64,000 nucleotides of DNA, from NCBI GenBank assembly GCA_022824465.1, contig JAJDZV010000008.1, forward strand, positions 310,001 to 374,000, written 5' to 3'. The stretch comes from Anaerolineae bacterium (GTDB taxonomy: Bacteria; Chloroflexota; Anaerolineae; Aggregatilineales; Phototrophicaceae). Position numbers and translations under genes: made by a program. A model generated the notes under the pieces. It searched no databases. It saw only the letters and a list, made by a program, of their open reading frames with translations, and was not told where the DNA came from. This document shows positions 35,087 through 45,836 of this stretch, piece by piece (position 1 is the first letter of the stretch; each line of letters opens with the position of its first letter).

Positions 35087-35581
35087 ATGATTTCTCGACC
35101 GATTGCCGCGCTGCTGCGCAGATTCCCCTTTTTGACGCGACTGCCATATTTAATCTTCAGTCGCGCCCAAGCGCGCTTCACAATCGGCGTCGCCGCGATC
35201 GTAATTGATGATCATGGGCGCGTCTTGCTGGTCGAGCATGCCTATCATCCGCGTTACGCATGGGGCTTGCCCGGCGGCTGGATTGACCGCGACGAAGAGC
35301 CAGCCGCCGGCGTCTTGCGCGAGCTAAGAGAAGAATTGCAGCTGGATGCCGATGTCGTCCGTGTTGTACTCTCCAGTAAGACCGCGCCGCATCATATTGA
35401 TCTCGCCTACCTCTGCGAGGCGAAGTGCGCAGTCGGCAAGCTAAGCCACGAGCTGCTCGGCTTCAAATGGATCGACTTGGCGCAACTGCCGCGGCTCAAG
35501 ACCTTCCATCGCCGCGCGATTGAAGCAGCCTGCGCCCAAGCCACAGAGCCAATCGAGCTTGAACGCAGCGCCGGCATTTGA
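35087..35581 (+). CDS. Nudix hydrolase
   Basis: 164 residues. The Nudix box is complete (GGWIDRDEEPAAGVLRELREEL, i.e. G-x5-E-x7-REL-x-EE), preceded by ARFTIGVAAIVIDDHGRVLLVEH. Such enzymes hydrolyse nucleoside diphosphates linked to another group; the substrate cannot be told from the sequence. The N-terminal 30 residues are basic and hydrophobic (ALLRRFPFLTRLPYLIFSRAQ). The ATG at 35087 was chosen because it precedes this conserved-looking start; the longer frame is unsupported. The next gene begins 18 bases downstream. Confidence 0.85.
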   Translation: MISRPIAALLRRFPFLTRLPYLIFSRAQARFTIGVAAIVIDDHGRVLLVEHAYHPRYAWGLPGGWIDRDEEPAAGVLRELREELQLDADVVRVVLSSKTAPHHIDLAYLCEAKCAVGKLSHELLGFKWIDLAQLPRLKTFHRRAIEAACAQATEPIELERSAGI

Positions 35582-35599
35582 GACGCAACGAGGCGCAAA

Positions 35600-37234
35600 A
35601 TGGGAAGAACCAGCTTGAGTTCTCGCCGCCGCCGGTCCGGTTTCCCCATCCTGCTCGCTTTTTCGGCTCTCTGCATCGCCGCCGCCAGCGGCTTGCTGAT
35701 CTATTTCCTCGTCGTCTTCAGCCGCCGCGAACAACAACTGCCGGCTGGCGTGACGGTGGCGGGCATCAGCGTCGGGCAGTTGAGCGAGCGCAACGCCGTG
35801 GCGCGCTGGGAACGCGCCTATGCCGAGCCTATCTTGCTGCTGTACGCCAACCGGAGCGGCGAACACCCCATCCAATTGCATCCCGATCAGGTTGGCTGGC
35901 GCATCAGCAGCGAGCCAATGCTGGCCGGAGCGCTCGCGTCCGCGGCTGAAGGCGGCGGTTTCTGGCGGCGCTTTCTCGACTTTCTGCTTGGAATTGAACT
36001 GACTGTGCCGCGCGATATTCCACTGGTCGCCGACTATCAGGACAACGCGCTCGAGGCTTTCTTGCGTGATGTAGCGGCGCGCTATGACGATCCGCCCGGC
36101 CGTCCTACCTTTGATTTGGATACGCTGCGGGTATATCCCGGCGCCAGCGGCTTTGCGCTGGACATAGCCGGCGCAATGACCATGGCCGACGCCGCCCTGC
36201 GCTCGGCCGATCAACGCGTGGTTTATCTGCCGGTCGGCGGCTTGGGGAACGGCCGGCTGGACCTGGGCTCTTTGAAAGCTCTCATCGTCAATTACCTGGA
36301 CAGCCAGGGTTTCATCTATGATGGCTTGGGAACGGTCGCGTCCGTCTACATCCTCGACCTGGAGACCGGCGAAGAGATCAACCTGCTGGGCGATGTCGCT
36401 TTCTCGGCTGCGAGCACCATCAAAGCGCCAATCGCCATCGAGTATTTCCGCCGGCTGGATCGCGAGCCGACAGCCGGTGAAGCCTGGCTCATCGCCAATT
36501 CCTTGCTCTGCAGCAACAACAGCTCGTCCAACTTGCTGATGGAGATCATAGGCGGCGGCGATATCTTCACCGGACTGCGCAGCGTCTCCAACACGCTGCA
36601 AGCCATCGGGGCGGGGAATACGTATATCACGGCGCCTTTCTTTCTCGGCGTCGAAGGTCAAGAGCTTGGCTCGATCGCAGCGCCGGCGACCGCGCCGAAT
36701 GAATCCTTTGATACGCAGCCGGACCCCTTCAATCAGACAACCGCCGAGGACCTGGGCGCGATCTTTGCTCTGACATACGACTGCGCGCATTACGACTCCG
36801 GTTTGGCTTTGTCCCTGCCAGGCGGCCAAATCACACAGCGGGAGTGCCGACAGCTCCTGGAAGTGATGAGCGCCAACGACCTTGAACGCCTGCTGCAGGG
36901 CGGCATCCCGCCGGATGTCCGCATTTCGCACAAGAACGGCTGGATCTTCGATACCGTTGGCGATGCCGGCGTCGTCTTTTCGCCCAACGGACGGCACTAT
37001 GTGATATCCGTCTTCCTGTGGGAAGAGACCGAATTCCAGGATTACGAAAAGCTCTGGCCCCTGGTGGAAGAGATCTCGCGCGCCGCCTGGAATTTCTTCA
37101 ACCCGGAGCAGGCGCTTTTGCAGCCGCGCGCGAATCTGCCGCCGACCGCCATTGAATGCGAGGGCAATTATCTGCCGCCAAACGCTGAAGCCGTCGACCT
37201 TGATGACATCAACAGCTGGAAGCGCAATCCCTAA
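35600..37234 (+). CDS. Membrane-anchored class A beta-lactamase-fold serine hydrolase with VanW/PG-binding-like domain
   Basis: 544 residues. A membrane segment at about 15-40 is followed by a domain starting LPAGVTVAGISVGQLS, typical of PG_binding_4/VanW-type domains of wall-associated proteins. From about residue 245 the protein has the beta-lactamase/transpeptidase fold: STIK (272-275) as the S-x-x-K motif, SSN (309-311) as the S-x-N motif and KNG (445-447) in place of KTG. It may act on peptidoglycan or be a penicillin-binding homologue; resistance should not be assumed. Follows the Nudix gene in the same direction. Confidence 0.8.
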   Translation: MGRTSLSSRRRRSGFPILLAFSALCIAAASGLLIYFLVVFSRREQQLPAGVTVAGISVGQLSERNAVARWERAYAEPILLLYANRSGEHPIQLHPDQVGWRISSEPMLAGALASAAEGGGFWRRFLDFLLGIELTVPRDIPLVADYQDNALEAFLRDVAARYDDPPGRPTFDLDTLRVYPGASGFALDIAGAMTMADAALRSADQRVVYLPVGGLGNGRLDLGSLKALIVNYLDSQGFIYDGLGTVASVYILDLETGEEINLLGDVAFSAASTIKAPIAIEYFRRLDREPTAGEAWLIANSLLCSNNSSSNLLMEIIGGGDIFTGLRSVSNTLQAIGAGNTYITAPFFLGVEGQELGSIAAPATAPNESFDTQPDPFNQTTAEDLGAIFALTYDCAHYDSGLALSLPGGQITQRECRQLLEVMSANDLERLLQGGIPPDVRISHKNGWIFDTVGDAGVVFSPNGRHYVISVFLWEETEFQDYEKLWPLVEEISRAAWNFFNPEQALLQPRANLPPTAIECEGNYLPPNAEAVDLDDINSWKRNP

Positions 37235-37261
37235 GAAAATCATTGCCTGGCAGGCGCCGCG

Positions 37262-37594
37262 TTAGAAGCTGGCGACGGCCTCCGCCTGGGATTCAAAGAT
37301 GCGAAATATCTCATCCAAGCCCATCATCGCCAGCGCATCGCGGACGCGGTCGGAGGGCTGCGCGAGCCGCAGATCGCCCTTGGCGCGTCGGGCGCGTTTC
37401 AGGGCGGCGACCATCTCCCAAAGTCCGTCCTGCCCCATGTTGGTGACGCTCTGCAAATCAAGCACGAGGAAACGCTTCCCGCCTTCAATTTCGTATTGCA
37501 AGAAGGAACCCAGCTGTTCGGCGCTCGTCCGGTCGACGTTTCCGCCGGCCTCGACCACCAGGATCTTGCCATGTCTGGAACGTTCGATTCTCAT
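37262..37594 (-). CDS. STAS-domain protein (anti-anti-sigma-like)
   Basis: 110 residues matching SpoIIAA/RsbV-type STAS proteins (ILVVEAGGNVDRTSAEQL; LVLDLQSVTNMGQDGLWEM). In regulated members a Ser in the DSSGL motif is phosphorylated by an anti-sigma kinase; here it reads GQDGL, with Asp at that place, so switching by phosphorylation is unlikely in the usual way. AGGAG precedes ATG 37594. Divergent from the small membrane protein gene at 37663. No anti-sigma factor is adjacent. Confidence 0.8.
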   Translation of the reverse strand: MRIERSRHGKILVVEAGGNVDRTSAEQLGSFLQYEIEGGKRFLVLDLQSVTNMGQDGLWEMVAALKRARRAKGDLRLAQPSDRVRDALAMMGLDEIFRIFESQAEAVASF

Positions 37595-37662
37595 TGGCTG
37601 GTTCTCCTTGCCCGGCAGGCATGCTACAATGCGTGCATCAAACTGAGATTGCAGATTCGGCC

Positions 37663-37944
37663 ATGGACTGGAATTACGTCTTGCTCATCACAATTGCAGC
37701 CACGTTGCTTGGGCTGATGGTCCAGCGCACTGAGCCGGCGCGGCGGCGGCTCGCCTTCATTCTGGCGGCGATTTGTCTGCTGGTCATCAGGCATAATGCC
37801 TTCCTCAAGAGCCATCTCCACGAGGAGACGCTGCTGGCCTTCGTATTCGCGCTGCTGTTAAGCCTGCTGTTCTGGCTGCTCATCGGCCGTTACAACCCGG
37901 TCAGGAGCGACGACAGCGTCCGCGTGATCGGCATGGACGACTGA
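37663..37944 (+). CDS. Small three-span membrane protein, function unknown
   Basis: 93 residues starting MDWNYVLLITIAATLLG, with hydrophobic segments at about 5-20, 30-45 and 58-80 and an acidic tail (DDSVRVIGMDD). The open frame extends upstream to 37594 but would run into the divergent STAS start; a TACAAT at 37625-37630 could be the -10 box. No family recognised. Confidence 0.6.
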   Translation: MDWNYVLLITIAATLLGLMVQRTEPARRRLAFILAAICLLVIRHNAFLKSHLHEETLLAFVFALLLSLLFWLLIGRYNPVRSDDSVRVIGMDD

Positions 37945-37959
37945 GACGGACCACTGCGC

Positions 37960-39012
37960 TCAGCCGATGATGTTGATCGGGATGACATCGGCGCCTTGCA
38001 GCATAGCGACGCTGATACGCGCGGCAGCCACCTCGGATAGGCGCCTGAATGCGCGCCCGGCCGGCGAGTCGGGATTGTGGAGCGAGACCGGTCGGCCATA
38101 GTCGCCGCCCTCGCGAATGCCGGCCGCCAAGGGCAGCCGGCCCAGAAAGGGAACGCCGCGCTTCTCCGCAAACGCCTCGCCGCCACCGCTGCCGAAGGTG
38201 TCGCCCGACATGTTTTCCACGACGCCCAAGACCGGCACTTTGAGTTGATCAAACATGGCGGCTGCGCGAATGGCGTCCGCCACGGCGACATCCTGGGGCT
38301 GCGTGACGATGATGCCGCCTGTCAGCGGAAAGGACTGCGCCAGCGAGAGCGGCGCGTCGCCGGTGCCCGGCGGCAGGTCGACGATCATGTAGTCAAGCCT
38401 GCCCCAATCGACATCGGTGAAGAACTGACGAATGGCGCTGTGCAGCATGGGTCCGCGCATGATCATGGGCTTGTCCGGCGTCGTAAGAAAGCCGGTGCTA
38501 ATCAGCTTGACGCCATAGACCTCAAGCGGCTGCATCTTGTCGTTGGCGACCTTGGGGCGTCCGCTGCCCAAGCCGAACATCTGCGGGATATTCGGATTGA
38601 GAATATCGGCGTCGATAAGACCGACGCTGGCGCCGGCGTCGGCGAGGCAGACGGCGAGATTGGTCGCGACTGTGGTCTTGCCGACCCCGCCTTTGCCGCT
38701 GGCGATGGCGACGATGCTGTTCATCGGCACGTCAAGGCGGCCGTGAATGCGGCGGTCCATCGGGACTTGCGCGTCCCAGTTAATGCGTATGCGCTCGATG
38801 CCGGCGACAGGCCCGACCAAGGCAGCCTGGCAGCGTTCGACGAAGACGTCTTTCAGCGGGCAGGCGGGCGTGGTCAAGACGATCGTAAATTCGGCCGTGC
38901 CCTCCTCGACGGACAAATCGCGCACCATGTTCAGCGAAACGATGTCGCGATGCAGCTCCGGCTCAATCACGGACGAGAGGGCTTGCATCACGCGTTGCTC
39001 AAGGTTGCTCAT
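37960..39012 (-). CDS. mrp: Mrp/NBP35-family P-loop ATPase (Fe-S cluster carrier type)
   Basis: N-terminal MIP18/DUF59 domain (residues 1-85, [25 protein letters not shown]) followed by a deviant Walker A ATPase ([10 protein letters not shown]) and [21 protein letters not shown]. Mrp proteins carry Fe-S clusters to target enzymes; most have a CPxC motif after VENMS that binds the cluster between subunits. Here [17 protein letters not shown] lacks it, so cluster binding by that site is doubtful. 350 residues. It lies downstream of the complex I genes on the same strand, separated by 474 bases. Confidence 0.9.
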   Translation of the reverse strand: MSNLEQRVMQALSSVIEPELHRDIVSLNMVRDLSVEEGTAEFTIVLTTPACPLKDVFVERCQAALVGPVAGIERIRINWDAQVPMDRRIHGRLDVPMNSIVAIASGKGGVGKTTVATNLAVCLADAGASVGLIDADILNPNIPQMFGLGSGRPKVANDKMQPLEVYGVKLISTGFLTTPDKPMIMRGPMLHSAIRQFFTDVDWGRLDYMIVDLPPGTGDAPLSLAQSFPLTGGIIVTQPQDVAVADAIRAAAMFDQLKVPVLGVVENMSGDTFGSGGGEAFAEKRGVPFLGRLPLAAGIREGGDYGRPVSLHNPDSPAGRAFRRLSEVAAARISVAMLQGADVIPINIIG

Positions 39013-39486
39013 GAGGCGCCTTTTGTCGCTAGAGTGAACACGGTTTCAATATACCACCGATTGCGTTGGCGTCCAGAATATCGTGGACAGATCAAGGTCA
39101 GGCTTTCCAAGCCGCGCGATTGGGTCGTAAATGTATAACGGAAAAGGATGGGCGGAGTAGGGAAAAAGGCGGACGGAGTAGGAAAAAAGACGGAGCCAGT
39201 ATGGAAAATGACGGCGATTTCGCGGCTCTCTATCGATACAGTATCGATACTGGCGCGCTTTTGGGACTGTTTGCGGATGTTTGCGCGGTCAATGTTGGCA
39301 TTCGGTTGGCGGCAAGTACCCATAGGGGTAGAGAGAGGGGCGCGCGTTGTGATCTTCATGCTATGCAGTATAGCGGAAGTCCGGCCTTCAAAGGCGACTA
39401 AATGGTCGCGTTTGCGGCGAGATTCGGCCTGCGATGAAGGGAGGCTTTGGCGGCGCTCTGTTGGCGCGGACGGGATAGTCTGCGGT
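39013..39486. other. 474-base intergenic region with purine-rich direct repeats and palindromes
   Basis: No gene with a credible ribosome site was found. From 39140 to 39200 the + strand has three imperfect copies of a GGCGGAGTAGG-A(5-6) unit. Around 39226-39250 TATCGATAC occurs twice, two bases apart. At 39393-39410 lies GGCGACTAAATGGTCGCG, an imperfect palindrome that recurs exactly, in inverted orientation, at 45819-45836. The region should also contain the mrp promoter on the minus strand, which I could not place. Confidence 0.6.
39393..39410 (+). repeat. 18-bp palindromic element, copy 1
   Basis: GGCGACTAAATGGTCGCG can fold as GCGAC/GTCGC with a TAAATG loop. An exact reverse-complement copy is at 45819-45836. 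This copy lies 77 bases after the nuoI stop. No U-tract follows, so a terminator is unlikely; a protein-binding site or REP-like element is possible. Confidence 0.7.
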
Positions 39487-40329
39487 TTAGCCTTGTTTGG
39501 CGGCGCGGCGTGCCTTTCGTTCCAATGCCTTGCGGCGGCGTTCTTCGCGTTTGGCGTCGTCTTCTGACCAGGGTGTGGCGCCTTCGGCGGGGGGGGCGGC
39601 GGTGGCGGACGCGCTGGCATCGGCGGCCGATTCGGCAGCTGGAGTGGTTCTTGGGGTTGACGCCGCGGGTTGAGCGGCCGGTTGCGGCGACGGGGCGCTG
39701 GAACTTGACTGGCCGCGGCGCGCTTCTTTGGCGGCGTCTTTGTGCTCCCAGGTTCCGCGAACGAGCATCTCTTCGTAGGCCCGCGTGGGCGCGATGCTGC
39801 GCCAGTAGGAGTTGGGCTTTGAAAGCCGCTCTTTGTCATGGATATGGTGGGTGGTGCGGTCGTAGCTGGCCAATTCGTAATCGTGGTCCATTTTGATGGC
39901 GTCAAAGGGGCAATACTCGGCGCAGTAGCCGCAATTCATGCAGATATCGATATCAATGAAGAAGGCTTCGGGGTCGGGCACCGGGCGGCCCGTGACTGGA
40001 TCTGAGCCGCGAACGATCCAAATACACTGGGGCGGGCAGACTTTGGCGCAGATGCCGCAACTGGTGCACCAGTCTTTGCCTGCGCGCGTGGGATGGTCGT
40101 CATCTTCGACGATCAAAATCGGCACGAAACGGAAGCGCTCGGGGACGGCGACCTTCTCGTCGGGATACTGGACGGTGATGACGCCTTTGGTCTGAGTGCC
40201 CTGGCGGATGCCGAAGTTATCGGTGGAATGATGGTATTTGCGGAAGCCGTAGCGCAAATCATCAATGTAGGATTCGACGAAGTGGCGCAGCGTCAGCATC
40301 AGTCCTTTTGCCAATCCGGTGCCGTACAT
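39487..40329 (-). CDS. nuoI: NADH-quinone oxidoreductase subunit I (NuoI) with basic C-terminal tail
   Basis: Peripheral-arm subunit carrying two [4Fe-4S] clusters: CTSCGICAKVCPPQC and CMNCGYCAEYCP. The start ATG at 40329 has GGGAG upstream and gives MYGTGLAKGLMLTL; the longer frame to 40377 is not needed. About 280 residues, longer than usual because of a Ser/Ala/Pro-rich linker and a basic tail (TPWSEDDAKREERRRKALER ...) that resembles the tail of NuoB in the same operon. Last gene of iscX-nuoB-nuoCD-nuoI; the remaining complex I genes are not in this window. Confidence 0.93.
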   Translation of the reverse strand: MYGTGLAKGLMLTLRHFVESYIDDLRYGFRKYHHSTDNFGIRQGTQTKGVITVQYPDEKVAVPERFRFVPILIVEDDDHPTRAGKDWCTSCGICAKVCPPQCIWIVRGSDPVTGRPVPDPEAFFIDIDICMNCGYCAEYCPFDAIKMDHDYELASYDRTTHHIHDKERLSKPNSYWRSIAPTRAYEEMLVRGTWEHKDAAKEARRGQSSSSAPSPQPAAQPAASTPRTTPAAESAADASASATAAPPAEGATPWSEDDAKREERRRKALERKARRAAKQG

Positions 40330-40383
40330 GCTCTCTCCCTTGTTTGCGGCCGCGCGTCCTAAGTTCAACGGCGGCACATCAGG

Positions 40384-42264
<1,881 letters not shown>

Positions 42265-42270
42265 AGTGAT

Positions 42271-43149
42271 TTATTCCCCTTCCGCTTGGGCTGCACGGCG
42301 GGATGCGCGCAGCGCTTTACGCGCCAAGGCACGCAATCGGCGTTTTTCGCGTATGTCTTCGGCTTCCGCCCAGGGCGCGGCGCCGGCTGGCAAGACGACA
42401 TTCAAGGCGTCGACATCGGCGGGCGCGGCTTCGGCGACAGGGGCGGCGGTTTCTACTTTGGCGGCGACCATTTGCGTTAGCGCCGGGAGTTCGCGGCTGC
42501 CCAGGAGCGGCGCGTCGGCGGCGGACTCGGCTTGGCGGCGAATCATGTCCATCTGGCGGGGATCGATGATGTCGGGACCGAGAACGGGCACCGGTGTTGG
42601 CTCGGCTGGTCCGACGCCATACCAAGGCACATCGTCGCCGTTGGCGATGCTCTGGCCGTCGATCTTGCGCTGCAAGGCGATCATGCCGTAGAGGAGCGCT
42701 TGGGGCGTTGGCGGGCAGCCGGGCACGTACACATCGACCGGCAGGTATTTGTCCATGCCGGAGACAACATTGTAGCCCTCTTTGAAGGGACCGCCGCCGC
42801 TGGCGCAGGCGCCCATCGCCAGCACGTATTTTGGCTCGGGCATTTGGTTGTAAAGGCGCACGATCGGCACGACCATCTTCTTTGTGACGGTGCCGGAGAC
42901 GATCATCAGGTCGGCTTGGCGCGGGGTTGCGCGCATGACTTCGAAGCCGAAGCGGGAGAAGTCGAAGCGGGACGAGGCGGTGGCGATCATCTCGATGGCG
43001 CAGCAAGCCAAGCCAAAGAGCATGGGCCACATCGAATTGCGCCTGCCCCAGTTATAGAGTTGGCTCAAGCTGGTGATGGCGATATTGTCTTCAAGTTCGA
43101 CGGGAACGGGAAACTCGGTTGCGTTGAGTTCTTGCAAGTTCAGTTCCAT
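42271..43149 (-). CDS. nuoB: NADH-quinone oxidoreductase subunit B (NuoB) with basic C-terminal tail
   Basis: Holds cluster N2, the last Fe-S centre before quinone. The ligands are visible: tandem Cys in [15 protein letters not shown] and VPGCPPTPQ. The conserved core ends near residue 175; an Ala-rich linker and a basic tail ([20 protein letters not shown] ...) follow, so the protein is about 110 residues longer than typical NuoB. The start codon directly follows the stop of the iscX-like gene (TAGATG), which implies coupled translation. Confidence 0.94.
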   Translation of the reverse strand: MELNLQELNATEFPVPVELEDNIAITSLSQLYNWGRRNSMWPMLFGLACCAIEMIATASSRFDFSRFGFEVMRATPRQADLMIVSGTVTKKMVVPIVRLYNQMPEPKYVLAMGACASGGGPFKEGYNVVSGMDKYLPVDVYVPGCPPTPQALLYGMIALQRKIDGQSIANGDDVPWYGVGPAEPTPVPVLGPDIIDPRQMDMIRRQAESAADAPLLGSRELPALTQMVAAKVETAAPVAEAAPADVDALNVVLPAGAAPWAEAEDIREKRRLRALARKALRASRRAAQAEGE

Positions 43150-43362
43150 CTAGTCACCGATCTCCTCATACCAGTCGCGAAGGATGGCTCTAAGTATAGC
43201 ATCATTCGCCCATGCCGGATCGTCTGCGAAACCCGGCAGCGACAGTATCCGTTGGCATAAGCCGTCCAAAGTCATATCGTCCAGGTTGGCGTCGGGGTAA
43301 GTCTCGATCAGCGCCAGCACTATCTCGTACGATGAATCCCAATAGAGTTCGGAATCCGTCAT
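43150..43362 (-). CDS. iscX: IscX-like small acidic protein
   Basis: 70 residues, strongly acidic. The layout fits IscX/YfhJ: W near the start, EIVLALIETYPD, a central LSLPGFADDP, then NDAILRAILRDWYEEIGD (IscX has LxdFdDDP ... NExILEAILxxWxdE). IscX modulates cysteine desulfurase in Fe-S assembly. Its place as first gene of a complex I operon, directly touching nuoB, fits an Fe-S delivery role, but this is inference and similarity is by eye. Confidence 0.65.
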   Translation of the reverse strand: MTDSELYWDSSYEIVLALIETYPDANLDDMTLDGLCQRILSLPGFADDPAWANDAILRAILRDWYEEIGD

Positions 43363-43441
43363 GATTGGCAGTCTGCAACGTTACCGGCCGACGATCCTCG
43401 TGATGAATTCTACGCGCTATCCGTCTCCGCGCAACGCAGTA

Positions 43442-43470
43442 AGTATAGAGACGAGCGTTGAGATTGTCAA
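43442..43470 (-). promoter_or_regulatory. Near-consensus promoter of the iscX-nuo operon
   Basis: On the minus strand TTGACA (43470-43465), a 17-base spacer and TATACT (43447-43442). The expected start of transcription near 43435 gives a leader of about 70 bases before ATG 43362. Confidence 0.85.
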
Positions 43471-43489
43471 GAATTTCACAAACGGCGCG

Positions 43490-44431
43490 CTAGCTGGCTT
43501 CGGTGATGAGGGCGCCGCGTCGATCGACCCTGGTGGATAGGGAGTCGCAGGGCATGCCGACTGCGTCGTAGACTGATTTCATGGCGACGGAGACTGACTC
43601 GGCGACGGTCTTTCGGTCGCAGAGAGCGCAGAGCGTGGGACCGGCGCCGCCGATGAAGAGCGCGATGGCGCCGGCGCGTTTGGCGGCGATTCGCGCCTCA
43701 GCCAGCATCGGCATCAGGTGCGCGCGCGCCGGCTCAACCACCTGGTCGTTTTCCATTGCCGCGCCCAGAGCCTCGAGGTCGCCCCGGTGAATGGCATCAA
43801 CCAGTTGCGCCACGGCGCCGGTTTGGTGGATCATTTGTCGCAGCGAGACCTTATCGGGCAATATCGCGCGGGCGCCATTGGTCGGCACTTGCACAGCCGG
43901 CGTGACCAGCGCCAGGTGGAGGTCGGCGGGAATCGGCAGCGACTGGATCGCGTCGACGGTAATGCCGGCGACCAGCACAATGCCGCCGAGCAACGAGGGC
44001 GCCACGTTGTCGGCATGGTATCCGCTGACGAGCGCCTCGCCTTCCAGGCAGAAGGGCAAGAGGTTCGGGCGGGAGAAGGGCTCGCCGAGCAGTTTGTTGA
44101 GGGCGACGGCGGCGACCACGCTGCTGGCGGCGCTGCTGCCCAAGCCGCTTGCGAGCGGGAGCCCCTTGATCAGTTTTATGGTGAGCCCGCGCTTATCGCC
44201 GATGTGATCGAGGAGGGCGCGCGCCGAAACCGAGGCGACATTTTCTGCGGGATCGCGCGGGAGCTTGCCGCCGTCGCCCTTGATATCGGCGATGACGATC
44301 TTGGGTGAATCGTGGAATTCGATGATGGCGCGATCGCCCATGCCCTCGAGCGCCATGCCGAGGATGTCGAAGCCGACGCCCAGGTTCGCGACTGACGCCG
44401 GGGCGTAGGCTTCTGCTCTGGTAAATGCCAT
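43490..44431 (-). CDS. thrB: Homoserine kinase
   Basis: GHMP kinase that phosphorylates L-homoserine for threonine synthesis. APASVANLGVGFDILGMAL is the ThrB N-terminal signature, GLPLASGLGSSAASSVVAA the ATP loop and GAIALFIGGAGPTLCAL the C-terminal GHMP motif. 313 residues, normal. Divergent from threonine synthase (thrC) with only 48 bases between start codons, so the two last steps of threonine synthesis probably share a compact bidirectional promoter. Confidence 0.95.
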   Translation of the reverse strand: MAFTRAEAYAPASVANLGVGFDILGMALEGMGDRAIIEFHDSPKIVIADIKGDGGKLPRDPAENVASVSARALLDHIGDKRGLTIKLIKGLPLASGLGSSAASSVVAAVALNKLLGEPFSRPNLLPFCLEGEALVSGYHADNVAPSLLGGIVLVAGITVDAIQSLPIPADLHLALVTPAVQVPTNGARAILPDKVSLRQMIHQTGAVAQLVDAIHRGDLEALGAAMENDQVVEPARAHLMPMLAEARIAAKRAGAIALFIGGAGPTLCALCDRKTVAESVSVAMKSVYDAVGMPCDSLSTRVDRRGALITEAS

Positions 44432-44479
44432 GGAAGGTCGCTATCCTTGCCGCGTTTTCGACCGAGCGAGGTCAGGCAA

Positions 44480-45751
44480 ATGCCAAGCATACTACATTGT
44501 ATGGATTGCGCTCAACAATACCCAATTCAGCGCGTGATCTACACATGCGAGGTCTGCGGCGGCTTGCTGGATGTGAAGCACGATTTCGGCGGGGAGCGGA
44601 TCTCGCGACAGCTATTTGACGGTCGGTTGGGCGGATTGGACGCGCCATTTGCCAGTGGGGTGTGGCGTTATAAGGAGTTGGTCTATCCCGGCATTGGCGA
44701 CCGGTCAATCGTCAGCGGCATGGAAGGCAATACGAATCTCTATCCGTTGCCCCGGGCGGCGGCCTATGCCGGCGTCGACGCGATTTACCTGAAGCATGAG
44801 GGCGAGAATCCAACCGGGTCGTTTAAGGACCGCGGAATGACAACCGGCGTCACGCAGGCGAAGGCGCTGGGCATGACGCGCGTGGCTTGCGCTTCGACCG
44901 GCAATACCTCGGCTTCGATGGCGTCTTATGCGGCGCGCGCCGATATGCAAGGGATTATCTTTTTGCAGGACCAACAGATTGCGCTGGGCAAGCTGGCGCA
45001 AGGCATTGCCTTTGGGGCGACCTGTCTGCAGATCAATGCCGATTTCGACCGCAATATGGAGTTGGTGCAATTGGTATCGGAGCGCCTCGGCATTTATGTT
45101 TTGAATTCAGTCAACCCCTTCCGGCTGGAGGGGCAGAAGTCGATCATGTTTGAGGCGCTGCAGCAGCTGCGCTGGCGGACGCCGGATTGGATCGTCGTGC
45201 CTGGCGGCAACTTGGGCAACAGTTCGGCCTTTGGCAAGGGCTTGCTGGAGATGTACGAGGTCGGTCTGATCGACAGATTGCCGCGGCTGGCTATAGTGCA
45301 GGCAGAAGGCGCCAATCCGCTCTATCGTCATTTCCGCGCCGGTTTCAAAAACTTCGAGCCGGTAAAGGCGGAAACGATCGCGACGGCGATCAAGATTGGC
45401 AACCCGGTCAACTTGCAGAAGGCGATACGCGCCTTGGAATGGACAAGCGGCGTTGTCGAAGAAGTGAGCGATCAGCAGATTATGGATGCCAAGGCGGTGA
45501 TTGACAGCGCCGGTATCGGCTGCGAGCCAGCCTCCGCTTGTTCGTTGGCGGGCACGAAGAAGCTGGTCGAGCGCGGCGTCATCAAGCGGGGCGATTCAGT
45601 TTTGGGTGTGCTCACCGGGCACGTGCTGAAGGATCCGGAGGCGACAATCGGTTATCACGCCGACAGGCTTGAGGGAATCGCGCCGAGCTACCGCAATCAG
45701 ATGCTTCAGGCAGCGGATGACATTGAAGCGATAGTCAAGCTCTTGAGCTAA
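44480..45751 (+). CDS. thrC: Threonine synthase
   Basis: PLP enzyme that turns O-phosphohomoserine into threonine. The N-terminus has a zinc-ribbon-like pair (Cys7, Cys10, Cys23, Cys26: CMDC and CEVC), then NPTGSFKDRG with the PLP Lys, ACASTGNTSASMA, and VPGGNLGNSSA for phosphate binding. The ATG at 44480 with GAGG eight bases upstream gives this ribbon directly. About 423 residues. Convergent with the PLP enzyme gene ending at 45959. Confidence 0.95.
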   Translation: MPSILHCMDCAQQYPIQRVIYTCEVCGGLLDVKHDFGGERISRQLFDGRLGGLDAPFASGVWRYKELVYPGIGDRSIVSGMEGNTNLYPLPRAAAYAGVDAIYLKHEGENPTGSFKDRGMTTGVTQAKALGMTRVACASTGNTSASMASYAARADMQGIIFLQDQQIALGKLAQGIAFGATCLQINADFDRNMELVQLVSERLGIYVLNSVNPFRLEGQKSIMFEALQQLRWRTPDWIVVPGGNLGNSSAFGKGLLEMYEVGLIDRLPRLAIVQAEGANPLYRHFRAGFKNFEPVKAETIATAIKIGNPVNLQKAIRALEWTSGVVEEVSDQQIMDAKAVIDSAGIGCEPASACSLAGTKKLVERGVIKRGDSVLGVLTGHVLKDPEATIGYHADRLEGIAPSYRNQMLQAADDIEAIVKLLS

Positions 45752-45818
45752 GCGGCAATGGCGGCTCGCGTATGCCTCGCCTGGGCGAATTAGTGTTCAT
45801 CAAGCACATTTGCCGGTA

Positions 45819-45836
45819 CGCGACCATTTAGTCGCC
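45819..45836 (-). repeat. 18-bp palindromic element, copy 2
   Basis: CGCGACCATTTAGTCGCC is the exact reverse complement of 39393-39410. It lies 68 bases after the thrC stop in the 207-bp convergent region between thrC and the PLP-enzyme gene. Confidence 0.7.

Noticed and set aside
35441-37243. 600-codon minus-strand frame opposite the beta-lactamase-fold gene
   Set aside because: Antisense shadow; the + strand frame has an anchor, STIK and KNG motifs in order.
39009-39905. 298-codon minus-strand frame overlapping nuoI and the intergenic region
   Set aside because: Low-complexity Pro/Ala/Arg translation of the nuoI linker in another frame; nuoI is clearly the coding frame.
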